A stretch of 39,902 bases of DNA from Clostridia bacterium (GCA_012838175.1 DUPU01000071.1:1-39902); one strand, 5' to 3'; positions 7,576-17,018 are shown, counted from the first letter of the stretch. Notes: a model not told the origin generated them from the sequence alone. Translations and numbers: made by a program.

Positions 7576-10257
7576 ATGGATCAAAAAATCCCCACAAACC
7601 TGCAAAGGATAGATGATTTAGTTCAGGCAGCCTTAAAAGCCAGGGAAGAATTCCTGGACTTAAGTCAAACACAAGTAGACGAAATTATCCGGGCTATGGC
7701 TCTGGCCGGCCTGGACCATCATATGGAACTGGCAAAAATGGCAGTGGAAGAAACGAAACGAGGAGTTTTTGAAGATAAAATCACGAAAAATATTTTTGCT
7801 ACAGAATATATTTACCATAGCATCAAATACCATAAAACAGTGGGCATCATTAAGGAAGATGAAGAAGCAGGATACCTGGAATTTGCTGAGCCCATTGGCG
7901 TCATTGCCGGGGTAACGCCGGTGACTAACCCCACCTCTACCACCATGTTTAAATCCCTTATCTGCATGAAAACCAGGAATCCCATAATCTTCAGCTTTCA
8001 TCCCGGAGCCCAAAAATGCAGTGCCGCTGCAGCCCAAATTATGTTGGAAGCGGCTGTTGCCGCCGGGGCACCGGAAAACTGCATTAGCTGGATAAAAGAA
8101 CCCTCTATCGAAGCCACCCAAGCTTTAATGAATCATCCCCGGGTAGCATTGGTGTTGGCAACGGGCGGGGGCGGAATGGTCCGGGCTGCTTATAGTACAG
8201 GAAAGCCGGCCTTGGGTGTGGGCCCGGGAAATGTACCCTGTTACATTGAAAAATCAGCCCAAATAAAACGAGGGATAAACGACTTAATTTTAAGCAAGAC
8301 CTTTGATCACGGGATGATCTGCGCCTCGGAGCAAGGATTGATTGTGGATAAGGAAATCTCTTCCCAAGTGAAAAAGGAATTAACGGATAACAAATGCTAT
8401 TTTTTGAGTTCCCAGGAAATCTCTCAACTGGAAAAACTGGTTACCAAAGACGGTACCTGTTCCTTAAATCCGGACATTGTAGGACAGCCTGCCGCAAAAA
8501 TTGCCCAAGAGGCGGGTATCAGCGTACCACAGGACACCAAAATCTTAATTGCCCCCTTAACAGGAATAGGCAAGGATTATCCTTTATCCCGGGAAAAGCT
8601 AAGCCCCATCCTGGCTTACTATGAGGCAGAAAGCTTGGAAGACGCCTTTCGCCTCTGCCATGATATGATTGTCTTTGGAGGAATGGGCCACACCGCGGTA
8701 ATCCATTCGGAAAATCAGGAAGTCATCAACCGTTTTTCCAAAAGAATGATGGTGGGAAGAATTGTGGTGAACTCCCCCGCTACCCACGGAGCTATTGGTG
8801 ATATATACAATACCAATATGCCTTCCCTGACCCTGGGCTGCGGTTCCATGGGTCATAACTCCACTACCTCCAATGTAAGCGATATTAATCTTATCAATAT
8901 TAAAAGGGTAGCCCACCGGCGGGTAAATATGCAGTGGTTTAAAATACCGGAAAGGATTTATTTTGAATCCGGGGCGGTACAATATCTTCCAAAAATGCCC
9001 GGCATTAACAAAGCCGTCATTGTTACGGACAAAGTGATGGTGGACTTGGGCTATGCGGACAAAGTCATCTACCATCTGGAACGCCGGGCAAATAAGGTAG
9101 CCGTTGATATTTTCAGCGATGTAGAACCTGACCCTTCTCTGGACACGGTGAGAAAAGGAGTGGATCTGTTAAATAAATTCCGTCCGGATACAATAATTGC
9201 TTTGGGGGGAGGCTCGGCTATAGATGCGGCGAAAGGCATGTGGCTTTTCTATGAGCATCCGGAGGTGGAATTTGAGTTTTTAAAGTTGAAGTTTATGGAT
9301 ATTAGAAAGCGCACATATAAATATCCGAAACTAGGCCGGAAAGCAAAATTAGTGGCCATCCCCACCACCAGCGGCAGCGGTTCCGAGGTCACCGCCTTTA
9401 CGGTGATAACGGACAAAGGGGCGGAAATCAAATACCCTCTGGCGGATTATGAATTAACACCCGATGTGGCCATTATAGACCCGGACTTTACCCATTCCAT
9501 TCCTCCCGACTTGACGGCGGATACGGGGATTGACGTCCTTACCCACGCCATCGAGGCCTATGTTTCTGTGATGGCTTCTGATTATACCGATGCTTTAGCT
9601 TTAAAAGCCATTGACTTGGTATTTAAATACCTGCCAAAAGCTTATCATAACGGACAAGACAAGACCGCCCGGGAGAAAATGCACAACGCTTCCTGTATTG
9701 CCGGCATGGCCTTTACCAACGCATTTTTAGGGATAACCCATAGTTTGGCCCATAAGGTGGGCGGCGAATTCCATATCCCCCACGGCCGAGCCAATGGGAT
9801 TTTTCTGCCCCATGTAATTGCTTATAATGCCCAGAAACCAACTAAGTTTGTTTCTTTCCCTAAATATGAATACTATATCGCTCCGGAAAAATACCGGCAA
9901 ATTGCCCAGTTTTTAGGGCTTCCTGCGGGAAGTACGGAAGAAGGAGTCAGCAGCCTTATTAACCGTATTAAAGAACTAATGCAGGAAGTCAATATCCCCT
10001 TCACCCTGGCGGAATTAGGCATTGACCCGAAAGAATATGCTGAAAAAATACCCTTGCTGGCGGAGAAGGCTTTTGAGGACCAGGTAACCATTACCAATCC
10101 TCGCCTGCCCCTGGTATCAGAATTGGAAGAATTATTCCGGGCCGCTTATGGGCCGAAACTGCCTGATTTTCCTCACAGAGATATAAAGGAAAAAGGGATT
10201 CCTATTGAATTTCATGGAGATCATGCCGGTCCGGAAGAAACCGGGTATGTTCATTAA
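7576..10257 (+). CDS. adhE: Bifunctional acetaldehyde-CoA/alcohol dehydrogenase
   Basis: Reduces acetyl-CoA to acetaldehyde and then ethanol with two NADH, the terminal step of ethanol fermentation. At 893 residues it matches full-length AdhE. The N-terminal aldehyde dehydrogenase half includes PIGVIAGVTPVTNPTSTT and the catalytic cysteine in GMICASEQ (residue 249). The C-terminal iron alcohol dehydrogenase half includes GGGSAIDAAKGMW, PTTSGSGSEVT, DVLTHAIEAYVS and HSLAHKVGGEFHIPHGRAN, which supply the Asp/His metal ligands. The ATG is preceded by AGGAAGG. It lies 105 nt after the hydrogenase-like gene in the same orientation, with a palindrome between them, so it may be co-regulated with that gene or have its own promoter. 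It ends at a strong shared terminator. Nothing in it looks damaged. Confidence 0.97.
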   Translation: MDQKIPTNLQRIDDLVQAALKAREEFLDLSQTQVDEIIRAMALAGLDHHMELAKMAVEETKRGVFEDKITKNIFATEYIYHSIKYHKTVGIIKEDEEAGYLEFAEPIGVIAGVTPVTNPTSTTMFKSLICMKTRNPIIFSFHPGAQKCSAAAAQIMLEAAVAAGAPENCISWIKEPSIEATQALMNHPRVALVLATGGGGMVRAAYSTGKPALGVGPGNVPCYIEKSAQIKRGINDLILSKTFDHGMICASEQGLIVDKEISSQVKKELTDNKCYFLSSQEISQLEKLVTKDGTCSLNPDIVGQPAAKIAQEAGISVPQDTKILIAPLTGIGKDYPLSREKLSPILAYYEAESLEDAFRLCHDMIVFGGMGHTAVIHSENQEVINRFSKRMMVGRIVVNSPATHGAIGDIYNTNMPSLTLGCGSMGHNSTTSNVSDINLINIKRVAHRRVNMQWFKIPERIYFESGAVQYLPKMPGINKAVIVTDKVMVDLGYADKVIYHLERRANKVAVDIFSDVEPDPSLDTVRKGVDLLNKFRPDTIIALGGGSAIDAAKGMWLFYEHPEVEFEFLKLKFMDIRKRTYKYPKLGRKAKLVAIPTTSGSGSEVTAFTVITDKGAEIKYPLADYELTPDVAIIDPDFTHSIPPDLTADTGIDVLTHAIEAYVSVMASDYTDALALKAIDLVFKYLPKAYHNGQDKTAREKMHNASCIAGMAFTNAFLGITHSLAHKVGGEFHIPHGRANGIFLPHVIAYNAQKPTKFVSFPKYEYYIAPEKYRQIAQFLGLPAGSTEEGVSSLINRIKELMQEVNIPFTLAELGIDPKEYAEKIPLLAEKAFEDQVTITNPRLPLVSELEELFRAAYGPKLPDFPHRDIKEKGIPIEFHGDHAGPEETGYVH

Positions 10258-10294
10258 AAACAAATATGGAGATAAACACATAGGTAAGTACATA

Positions 10295-10330
10295 AAAAGA
10301 AGCATCCGACGTTTTGAGGATGCTTCTTTT
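10295..10330. terminator. Bidirectional Rho-independent terminator
   Basis: A perfect 13-bp stem AAAAGAAGCATCC / GGATGCTTCTTTT with a 10-nt loop. T-rich on both exits, it serves adhE (+) and the ABC transporter gene (-). Confidence 0.9.
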
Positions 10331-12131
10331 AATAAGCCGCTTTTCTTGGGCTACTTTCCTGTCCTGACATAGATGTCCCCTCAACCTGGGCCACTTTTCC
10401 CCGGTCCAAAACAATAATTTGGTGTGCATTTTTTATGGAAGACAAACGATGGGTAATGAACAAAACGGTTAATGATTTTCCTGCCAAACTTTCCAGTGTA
10501 TTTAGAATCCGCCTTTCGTTCTCCGGATCCAAGGAACCGGTAGCTTCATCCAGTATTAAGAGAGTAGGGTTTCTTAATAAAGCCCGGGCCAGCACAATCC
10601 GCTGCCTTTCCCCGCCGGAAAGACCCGTCCCCCGGTCCCCCACTTCCGTATATAACCCTTGAGGCAAGGAAGCCACGAAGTTATCCACCGACGCCATCCT
10701 CAAGGCCGACCAAATCTCCTCCCTGGTGGCATTGGGATTGGCCCAAAGCAAATTATCCAGAATAGATCCATGAAACAAAAAGGGTTCCTGGGGTACATAA
10801 CCTATGCTTTTTCGCCATAAGCGGAGATTAAGTTTTTCCAGAGGCACCCCATCGATTAACACTTCTCCTTCCCGGGGCATGATTAGTCCGGTTATTAAAT
10901 CCGCTACAGTGCTTTTTCCGGATCCGGATACTCCTACCAAAACGGTAATGCCGCCGGCCGGAATAAAGAAGCTGACATCTCTAACTGCGTCAACTGTACC
11001 GTGGGAATGATAACTATAAGAAACGTTTCTCAACTGAATACCTTGCTTAATTTTTATCTTTATTCCGTAATCCCGGACCGTTTTTAAATCCCCAGGCATA
11101 CCCCAACTGCCGTCCCCCTCCGGCTCTTTTTCCCTCAGGCATTTTTCTTCAAAATCAAGAAGGTTATGAAAAGCGGGCAGCATCATCATTACCTGCTGCA
11201 ATCCCCCTTGAAAAGAAGTAATCCGAGGCCACAACCGGGCAAAGATTACAATCAGCAGTATAAGCTCCCGGGGTTGGACCAAGAAAATACTAACCCCGCT
11301 ATAAAAAAAGATGCTGACCATAATCGCTGCCCCTATCTTATACAGCATCCGGGTACTGCTTAGCACTTGACTGAAACGGATAAAGTTTTGCGCAATGCTG
11401 TTTCTGATACTTTTAAAGCGGGCAATATGCAACTCTTCCATGGCACAGCTCTTTACTTCCTTCATCCCGTTTAAGTATTCCGTGAGAGTAAAGAATAAAT
11501 TTCTATTATGCCGGGAAAGAGCAATACCCATTTCCTTTGCCCGCCGCACATATGTCTGCATCAGGGTGAAAAATACCAACCCCCCGGCAATTACCACCAA
11601 AGTCAGAAAAGGAGATAAATAAAAGGCAACCCCAACCTGGATCAATGAAATGACAGCCGAAGCCGTCAATTGAAGAAAATACTGGGTGCCACCGGTGACC
11701 CGGGCTAATTCAGAAGTAATCATATGGGTAACGTCGGATTTTTTCCCGGCCGCTAAACAGGACCACTGGGCATAGGCTATCCTTTGAAACAATCTTAAAC
11801 TCAAATAACTGTGGAAGTATTGCTGGATTTGCACGTTCAGATTGGTTTGAAACCGGTGCAAACCGCTGTGCACCACTATGATCCCCACATAAATCAAAAG
11901 AACGGTAGGTAAACTAAGCCCCGAGCCAATCCCTTTTAAAAAACCGCCAGGATTACTAGCCGAAGTAAGTTCCGCTGCCGGTACGATTCCGGAAAAATGG
12001 AGGAGGGGTACCAGCATCAATATCCCGATCCCCTCCACCGTGCCCAAAAGGACCATCAAGATCAGATTGATGCTGATCTTCCCGGGACACAAAGAGAATA
12101 ATTCCTGTACATATTTTCTAAATATCTCCAC
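10329..12131 (-). CDS. ABC transporter, fused permease and ATPase (exporter type)
   Basis: A 600-residue half-transporter. An N-terminal six-helix ABC_membrane region (about residues 1-320) precedes an ATPase domain with Walker A GVSGSGKST, Q-loop YVPQEPF, signature LSGGERQR, Walker B LLILDEAT and switch histidine ITHR. This is the layout of homodimeric exporters of lipids, peptides or drugs. The start is GTG, 9 nt after AAAGGAG. It lies 89 nt downstream of the flavodoxin and B2-protease genes on the same strand, so a role in exporting a processed peptide is plausible. No C39 peptidase domain is present, which fits a separate protease. A GGTCGGC/GCCGACC hairpin in the gap ahead of it could tune expression. 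The substrate is unknown. Confidence 0.92.
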   Translation of the reverse strand: MEIFRKYVQELFSLCPGKISINLILMVLLGTVEGIGILMLVPLLHFSGIVPAAELTSASNPGGFLKGIGSGLSLPTVLLIYVGIIVVHSGLHRFQTNLNVQIQQYFHSYLSLRLFQRIAYAQWSCLAAGKKSDVTHMITSELARVTGGTQYFLQLTASAVISLIQVGVAFYLSPFLTLVVIAGGLVFFTLMQTYVRRAKEMGIALSRHNRNLFFTLTEYLNGMKEVKSCAMEELHIARFKSIRNSIAQNFIRFSQVLSSTRMLYKIGAAIMVSIFFYSGVSIFLVQPRELILLIVIFARLWPRITSFQGGLQQVMMMLPAFHNLLDFEEKCLREKEPEGDGSWGMPGDLKTVRDYGIKIKIKQGIQLRNVSYSYHSHGTVDAVRDVSFFIPAGGITVLVGVSGSGKSTVADLITGLIMPREGEVLIDGVPLEKLNLRLWRKSIGYVPQEPFLFHGSILDNLLWANPNATREEIWSALRMASVDNFVASLPQGLYTEVGDRGTGLSGGERQRIVLARALLRNPTLLILDEATGSLDPENERRILNTLESLAGKSLTVLFITHRLSSIKNAHQIIVLDRGKVAQVEGTSMSGQESSPRKAAY

Positions 12132-12220
12132 CGATATTTTCTCCTTTAAAGGGTCGGCTTTTTGGCTTAATGATTATTCCGGCCGACCAATCACATATCC
12201 GAAATGGTTATAAATGCTCT

Positions 12221-12724
12221 TTAAGCCTGATTCATGATTCGGGCCAGTTTTAATATCTTTTCTTCGGAAATGGCAGACAGGTCTTTGCTCATATCTATAG
12301 AAGGCAGGTTTTTGTCTCCCTTGGTGACCATCTTTACCATTAATCGTTCCACAAAATTCATCCGTTTAAATCGAAACTCCCCTCCTAAAAACTCATGGAC
12401 CAGAGCATGCTTTATTAACTCCGGCCCAAAGGCATGCTCTAATTCCTCCTCTGCTTTATCCTGAAGCATGCCGCAGATGAATAGACCTAAGTTTTTCTTC
12501 AGAAGTTCTTCCCCATGGTCCAGACAAAACCGGGTCACCTCTTTTTGAACCTTGCCCGCATAAATTGAACCACCGATAATAATTTTTCCATAGGGGGCGA
12601 GATCAATATCCTTGGTTTCTTTTAAATTACATAAATCTACTGCACCGGAAAGCTTTTCCGCGAGAATTTTCCCGCATTTTTCCGCACACCCGTATTTGGT
12701 AGCATAAACAATTAAAGTTTTCAT
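12221..12724 (-). CDS. Flavodoxin-domain protein (HemG-like Flavodoxin_5)
   Basis: A 167-residue flavodoxin fold. The FMN phosphate loop is YATKYGCAEKCG near the N-terminus, and the second flavin loop region is IIIGGSIYAGKVQ. The arrangement, including the late motif FLGGEFRFKRMNFVERLMVKM, is that of the Flavodoxin_5 family. That family includes HemG-type menaquinone-dependent protoporphyrinogen oxidase, but many members outside Proteobacteria serve other redox roles, so I do not assign hemG. Its ATG overlaps the stop of the B2-like gene (ATGA), so the two are translationally coupled. The coupling suggests a redox step or electron supply in the same pathway as the protease. Confidence 0.85.
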   Translation of the reverse strand: MKTLIVYATKYGCAEKCGKILAEKLSGAVDLCNLKETKDIDLAPYGKIIIGGSIYAGKVQKEVTRFCLDHGEELLKKNLGLFICGMLQDKAEEELEHAFGPELIKHALVHEFLGGEFRFKRMNFVERLMVKMVTKGDKNLPSIDMSKDLSAISEEKILKLARIMNQA

Positions 12725-13179
12725 TTATTTACGCCCTTTCTTTCACCAAAGCATGATATCCGGGTATAACCCTCTTCCCCTTGGGCACCGGTAACAATTA
12801 TTTCTCCCGCTCTTAGCCAGGCATGGGCTGTCATCTTGCCTTGTTCCGATTTTTTTACCCCTAAATATAAAGTGCTGTCAATCTTCGCCCTCCTCAGCAA
12901 AAGCTTGCCGGTTACTGCTTGAACCAGACACTTACTTTCCCAGGGAGTATACCTACTTACTTTTTGAATGGCCCGACCAATCCGAAAAGCCTTTTCTCTT
13001 TCTCCCACTTTTAACTTATCCGGGGACTCTGTCCCTTCCTCCCCCAAAAATAAAGCTATCCACCAAAAAGGGAAAAATAAAACTGCACACCGGATTAATC
13101 CTGTCCCCCAAAAAGCTTGGAAAAACAAGCACCTGTCTCGGCCGGACAATTGCCGCCATTTTTGTATCATAATTACCAT
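12721..13179 (-). CDS. Lasso-peptide B2-like protein (transglutaminase-fold protease)
   Basis: A 152-residue protein. The N-terminus is hydrophobic (TGLIRCAVLFFPFWWIALFLG), then RIGRAIQKVSRYTPWESKCLVQA supplies the presumed catalytic cysteine and KMTAHAWLRAGEIIV the histidine. This pattern is that of the B2/McjB C-terminal family (Transglut_core3), which cleaves leader peptides in lasso-peptide biosynthesis. The third catalytic residue is not obvious. The start chosen is ATG 13179, 8 nt after GGTGGG; the track begins one codon earlier at a TTG. It overlaps the flavodoxin gene by 4 nt. No lasso cyclase, PqqD-like recognition protein or precursor ORF is visible nearby, so the substrate is unknown. 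Confidence 0.7.
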   Translation of the reverse strand: MVIMIQKWRQLSGRDRCLFFQAFWGTGLIRCAVLFFPFWWIALFLGEEGTESPDKLKVGEREKAFRIGRAIQKVSRYTPWESKCLVQAVTGKLLLRRAKIDSTLYLGVKKSEQGKMTAHAWLRAGEIIVTGAQGEEGYTRISCFGERKGVNK

Positions 13180-13232
13180 CAATTTTTCCCACCCGGATTA
13201 AACACTAATTCTCTATTTCTAAGATGTTTAAT

Positions 13233-16016
13233 CTAATTGCTATACTTCCCCATAAGTTTTACCCTAATTTGTGTCCCGGAAACATTTTTCTCCTGCCAAG
13301 CAATGTAAAGCTTCCCAAAATATTCCCCAAAGTACAGACCGGAAGATGCATCCGGAAGGAAATAATTTATTTCTTCGTTCTCCACGGGAACCCAAGTACC
13401 GGCATCAAGATCCTTGGCTTTCATTCTAATAATCCCGTTTTCCGTCCACGCAACATAAAGGACCCCTTGGTATTCTGTACCTGTCAACATAAAAGCACCC
13501 TGGTCAGGGTCAAAATTTAAACTGCCCGCATCAAATTCTTCCCAAAGAGTACCATTATATCTTTTTACCCGCACCTGGAATTTTCTTTTCTCATCCTGTT
13601 CCCCATAAATAAGGTACAGACATTTATTACCCGGCACTAAAACCGGCATATCCGCTATTTTGGTCCGGTCATGATTTAAACCGCCCCTGTCTGTTTCGTC
13701 CCAATTAGTGCCGTTAAATGATTTCACTCGAATGACGCCTTGTTCACTCCAGGATGCGTAAACTTTCCCCTGATACTCTGCGCAAGAAGGTAGGGACGCC
13801 CAATGGGCTTGATGATAATTCAGTGTGCCTCCATCCACAGGTACCCAGTTTGCACCGTCATATAATTTGGCCCGTACCTGGTTTTTCGTGCCGTTACTCT
13901 CTATCCAAAGGGCTAACAATCCATAATCAGTTGCCGCCAGTTTGATATTAAAAGCTTTATTTCCGCTAAAGCTGAGATTTTTCCCCTCTACCCAAGTCCG
14001 GGCAGAGTCATCATATTTTTTCAGGTAAACCTGAAAAACATTTTCATCTCCCGTTTCCTCATACCAGGCCAGATAAAGACCTCCTTGATACTCGGCTAAA
14101 ACCGGATTATAGGCATTTTTGTTTATATCCATATTAATTGGTGCTGCCTGGGCATCTTCCCACAAGATACCGTTATATTTTTTCACTCTGATCTGGGTGC
14201 TTCCGTTTATAGACTCTACCCAGGCAATATACAATTCCTGATTAAACTCCTTCATCCAAGGAGTTATGGCCAGATCTGTATTTCCGGGGCAGAATCCTCC
14301 CCCATCAAAGGGATAGGTGTTCAGACGCTGAATCATGTGATTTAAGGTATCTGCCACATAAACATTGCCCAATTTATCTATGCCAATCCCTTGGGGACTG
14401 TTGAACCGTCCTTCCCATCCCTTCTCACTTCGGTCCCAAAAAGCAATAACCTTCCCTTCAGGACTTATTTTTTGCACCTGGTGTTTTGAAGCATGTACAC
14501 TGTAAATAAATCCTGCCGGGTCAACCCCAATACCTGAAAGGGAAGAAAATGTCCATGATCGGATAAAATTCCCTTGGCAATCAAACTTTTGGATTCCGTT
14601 ATTATCCGTAACATATATATATCTTCCGTCTCCCACAGCGACAGCGCTAGCATCAATAAATTCACCGTCTCCGCTGCCCTCCCGGCCCCAAGAGGCAATG
14701 AATTCTCCCTCTCCGTCAAACTTCTGCACCCGCTCTAGAGTACTGTCGGCAACATAAACATAACCATTATCATCTACGGCAATTCCCCGGGGGGCATAAA
14801 ACTGGCCGCTCGCCCCTCCTGTTTTTCCCCACTTGGTCAGAAAAACCCCCTGGTTGTTAAACTTTTGAATTCGATTATTGCCTGCATCGGAAACATAAAT
14901 ATTTCCCATCCTGTCGACAGCTATTCCTACGGGAACTTTTTCTTTAAAATTAAACTGGCCGTCATCAGCGCCAAAGCTTCCCCAGGCACAGATAAAATTG
15001 CCTGCTGCATCATACTTTTGAATCCGGTAGTTCTTTTTATCCACCGCAAAAATATTGCCTTCCCCGTCGATGGTTACCGCCCAAGGCTCGTTTAATCTTC
15101 CGTCCCCTGCCCCTTTATTCTCCCAGGCGGCTGTAGGTTCACCCTGGCTGTTTAACTTAATCACACGATTATTATCCGTATCGGTAATAAAAATATCTCC
15201 GGTACTGCTTACGGCAACGTCAAAGGGATTTCTCAATCCCCCATAAGATTCTACCGCCCAGGAAGTCAGAAAAGAACCGTCTCTGTCAAACTTTTGAATC
15301 CGGTTATTGCCGCTATCAGCCACATAAACATTTCCTTCTTCATCAGTGCAAATTCCCAAAGGGTTTTGAAATTGACCGGTATCACCCTGTAAAAGTAAAT
15401 TGCCATCGGAATCATATTTGAGGATCCGATAAGGATTATTAACTACCACCCAGATTTGATCATTACCGTCAACGGCCAAGCCGGCAGGATAATAGTCCAC
15501 ATGCCATTTTCCCAAATAGGAACCGTCCGAACTAAATTTTTGAATTCGCCGGTTATAGCTGTCGCTGACATAAATATTGCCTTCGCTGTCCACCCCGATA
15601 CCAAAAGGATTATTAAACTGACCGTTATAACTCCCCTTTCCTCCCCATTTGTGAACAAAGTTTCCCTCAGGTTCAAATTTCTGCACACAATTATTCGAGA
15701 TATCTGTGACATAGATATAACCCCGATCATCAACAGTTACAGCCTTAGGACTCTGAAACTCACCCGGACCGGCGCCCCTTTTCCCAAATTCCGTCAATTT
15801 ATTACCGTCTCCGTCAAACTTGATTATCCTGTAATTTAGGGTATCCACCACGTATACATTACCGCTTTTATCTGTCGTGACCCCGGAAGGAGAAAAAAAA
15901 GAAGGTAAGAAAGCATTAGGAGCCACCTGGGAAAACTCTACCGCCTCAACCGCCGCAGGCATCACAATCCAGGCCAAAATTAAAAAAAGGGAAATCATAC
16001 TTTTTTTAATAAACAC
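13233..16016 (-). CDS. Secreted NHL-repeat beta-propeller protein
   Basis: A 927-residue protein with a signal peptide (KKSMISLFLILAWIVMPAAVEA). About twelve NHL-type blades follow (units such as NPFGIGVDSEGNIYVSDSYN and APRGIAVDDNGYVYVADS), enough for two six-bladed propellers, up to about residue 580. The C-terminal third has a different repeat, seven copies built on LYxAWxE...QIRVKxYNGxxW, which probably makes another propeller. No LPXTG, SLH or transmembrane anchor is visible, so it is likely released or loosely wall-bound. The start is GTG behind GAGGTG. It is the first gene of the minus-strand group with the B2-like protease (53 nt downstream), flavodoxin and exporter. NHL propellers bind proteins or ligands; the partner is unknown. 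Confidence 0.88.
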   Translation of the reverse strand: MFIKKSMISLFLILAWIVMPAAVEAVEFSQVAPNAFLPSFFSPSGVTTDKSGNVYVVDTLNYRIIKFDGDGNKLTEFGKRGAGPGEFQSPKAVTVDDRGYIYVTDISNNCVQKFEPEGNFVHKWGGKGSYNGQFNNPFGIGVDSEGNIYVSDSYNRRIQKFSSDGSYLGKWHVDYYPAGLAVDGNDQIWVVVNNPYRILKYDSDGNLLLQGDTGQFQNPLGICTDEEGNVYVADSGNNRIQKFDRDGSFLTSWAVESYGGLRNPFDVAVSSTGDIFITDTDNNRVIKLNSQGEPTAAWENKGAGDGRLNEPWAVTIDGEGNIFAVDKKNYRIQKYDAAGNFICAWGSFGADDGQFNFKEKVPVGIAVDRMGNIYVSDAGNNRIQKFNNQGVFLTKWGKTGGASGQFYAPRGIAVDDNGYVYVADSTLERVQKFDGEGEFIASWGREGSGDGEFIDASAVAVGDGRYIYVTDNNGIQKFDCQGNFIRSWTFSSLSGIGVDPAGFIYSVHASKHQVQKISPEGKVIAFWDRSEKGWEGRFNSPQGIGIDKLGNVYVADTLNHMIQRLNTYPFDGGGFCPGNTDLAITPWMKEFNQELYIAWVESINGSTQIRVKKYNGILWEDAQAAPINMDINKNAYNPVLAEYQGGLYLAWYEETGDENVFQVYLKKYDDSARTWVEGKNLSFSGNKAFNIKLAATDYGLLALWIESNGTKNQVRAKLYDGANWVPVDGGTLNYHQAHWASLPSCAEYQGKVYASWSEQGVIRVKSFNGTNWDETDRGGLNHDRTKIADMPVLVPGNKCLYLIYGEQDEKRKFQVRVKRYNGTLWEEFDAGSLNFDPDQGAFMLTGTEYQGVLYVAWTENGIIRMKAKDLDAGTWVPVENEEINYFLPDASSGLYFGEYFGKLYIAWQEKNVSGTQIRVKLMGKYSN

Positions 16017-16064
16017 AGATTATTCACCTCAAGGGCCGCCAGATTTTTATCGGTTTTTATTTGT

Positions 16065-16095
16065 ATTTTAGCATACTTTCTTACATTAGGTACAA
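16065..16095 (-). promoter_or_regulatory. Probable promoter of the NHL-protein gene
   Basis: On the minus strand an extended -10 TGCTAAAAT is preceded at 19 nt by TTGTAC. It lies about 50 nt upstream of the GTG start. Confidence 0.45.
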
Positions 16096-16153
16096 ATATT
16101 TCCTGATTTTCACTTAATTTTTACATTCTTCTTTTTTCCCCTATTCCTCCGAA

Positions 16154-16198
16154 AAATATAAAAAAAGACTGCCCAACAGGATTTCGTTGGACAGTCTT
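16154..16198 (-). terminator. Rho-independent terminator after rubrerythrin
   Basis: On the minus strand the stem AAGACTGTCCAAC pairs with GTTGGGCAGTCTT (one mismatch) and is followed by TTTTTTTATATTTTT. It ends the hrb-rbr operon. Confidence 0.9.
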
Positions 16199-16259
16199 AA
16201 GAAACAAAGGAATTCCTTTATTTCCCGCACTTCTCTTTGGCTAAGCAATGGCCGGCTTA

Positions 16260-16796
16260 TTAATAATTCCGGCACAAAACTTCAAAATGAGCTTGGGGAT
16301 GATCGCATACAGGGCAAACTTCCGGTGCGGCATCCCCTTCGTGAATATGGCCGCAGTTTCGGCATTTCCAAACAACTTTCTCGTCTTTCTTAAAGACCTC
16401 GCCTGACTGTAAATTTTTCAAGAGCTTCAGATAACGCTCTTCATGTTCTTTTTCGATCTTCGCCACTCCCTCAAAAAGCCGAGCAATATCATCAAATCCT
16501 TCTTCCCTGGCTTCTTCTGCCATACGCTTATACATATCAGTCCATTCGAAGTTTTCTCCGAATGCAGCATCCTTTAAATTTTCTTTCGTGTTGCCGATTC
16601 CCTGCAGCAATTTGAACCAGATTTTCGCATGTTCCTTTTCATTATCGGCGGTTTCTTGGAAAAAAGCCGCTATTTGTTCATAGCCTTCCTTTTTTGCGGC
16701 AGAAGCATAGTAAGTGTATTTGTTTCTGGCCTGGGATTCACCGGCAAAAGCCTCCCATAAATTTTTTTCTGTTTTTGTTCCTTTTAAATCCTTCAT
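16260..16796 (-). CDS. rbr: Rubrerythrin
   Basis: A 178-residue peroxide-scavenging non-haem iron protein of the anaerobe cytoplasm. The N-terminal ferritin-like four-helix domain has the di-iron glutamates and histidine in [20 protein letters not shown] and EKEHEERY. The C-terminal rubredoxin-like domain has [10 protein letters not shown] and [13 protein letters not shown]. The track starts 17 codons upstream, but ATG 16796 has GGAGGG 7 nt before it and gives the normal N-terminus [13 protein letters not shown]. It lies 60 nt downstream of the flavo-rubredoxin hrb and ends at a strong terminator, so the two form an operon in which Hrb or its rubredoxin can reduce rubrerythrin. It probably shares the PerR/Fur-like control upstream of hrb. 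Confidence 0.96.
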   Translation of the reverse strand: MKDLKGTKTEKNLWEAFAGESQARNKYTYYASAAKKEGYEQIAAFFQETADNEKEHAKIWFKLLQGIGNTKENLKDAAFGENFEWTDMYKRMAEEAREEGFDDIARLFEGVAKIEKEHEERYLKLLKNLQSGEVFKKDEKVVWKCRNCGHIHEGDAAPEVCPVCDHPQAHFEVLCRNY

Positions 16797-16856
16797 TTTC
16801 CATCCCTCCGTAAAATATTCTTTCTTATTTCGGCAATCAAAATTCATATATTTTCC

Positions 16857-17018
16857 TTACTCTTCTTCTGTAAACTGATCCTTGCTCACACCACAAACAG
16901 GACATACCCAATCTTCCGGAATATCCTCAAAGGCTGTGCCCGGTGCAATGCCGGAATCAGGATCGCCTTCTGCCGGGTCATAAACATACCCACAAACATC
17001 ACAAACATACTTTTTCAT
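16857..17018 (-). CDS. Possible internally initiated free rubredoxin (53 aa)
   Basis: In-frame ATG 17018 within hrb has AAGGAGGG exactly 7 nt upstream, the same site strength as the hrb start itself. Translation from it would give [15 protein letters not shown]... of 53 residues, the normal length of stand-alone rubredoxin with both CxxC pairs. The signal is in the sequence; whether it is used is inference. Confidence 0.45.
   Translation of the reverse strand: MKKYVCDVCGYVYDPAEGDPDSGIAPGTAFEDIPEDWVCPVCGVSKDQFTEEE

Noticed and set aside
7660-9075. Long antisense ORFs (7660-8121 and 8599-9075) within adhE
   Set aside because: They lie opposite the highly conserved adhE reading frame, have no ribosome sites and show no recognisable domains.
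12132-12220. Terminator between flavodoxin and ABC transporter
   Set aside because: A GGTCGGC/GCCGACC stem exists but has a long loop and no T-run, so it is not reported as a terminator.
13233-16016. CRISPR-like regularly spaced repeats
   Set aside because: The periodicity comes from NHL and C-terminal propeller codons in one long ORF; the DNA repeats are degenerate and there are no unique spacers.
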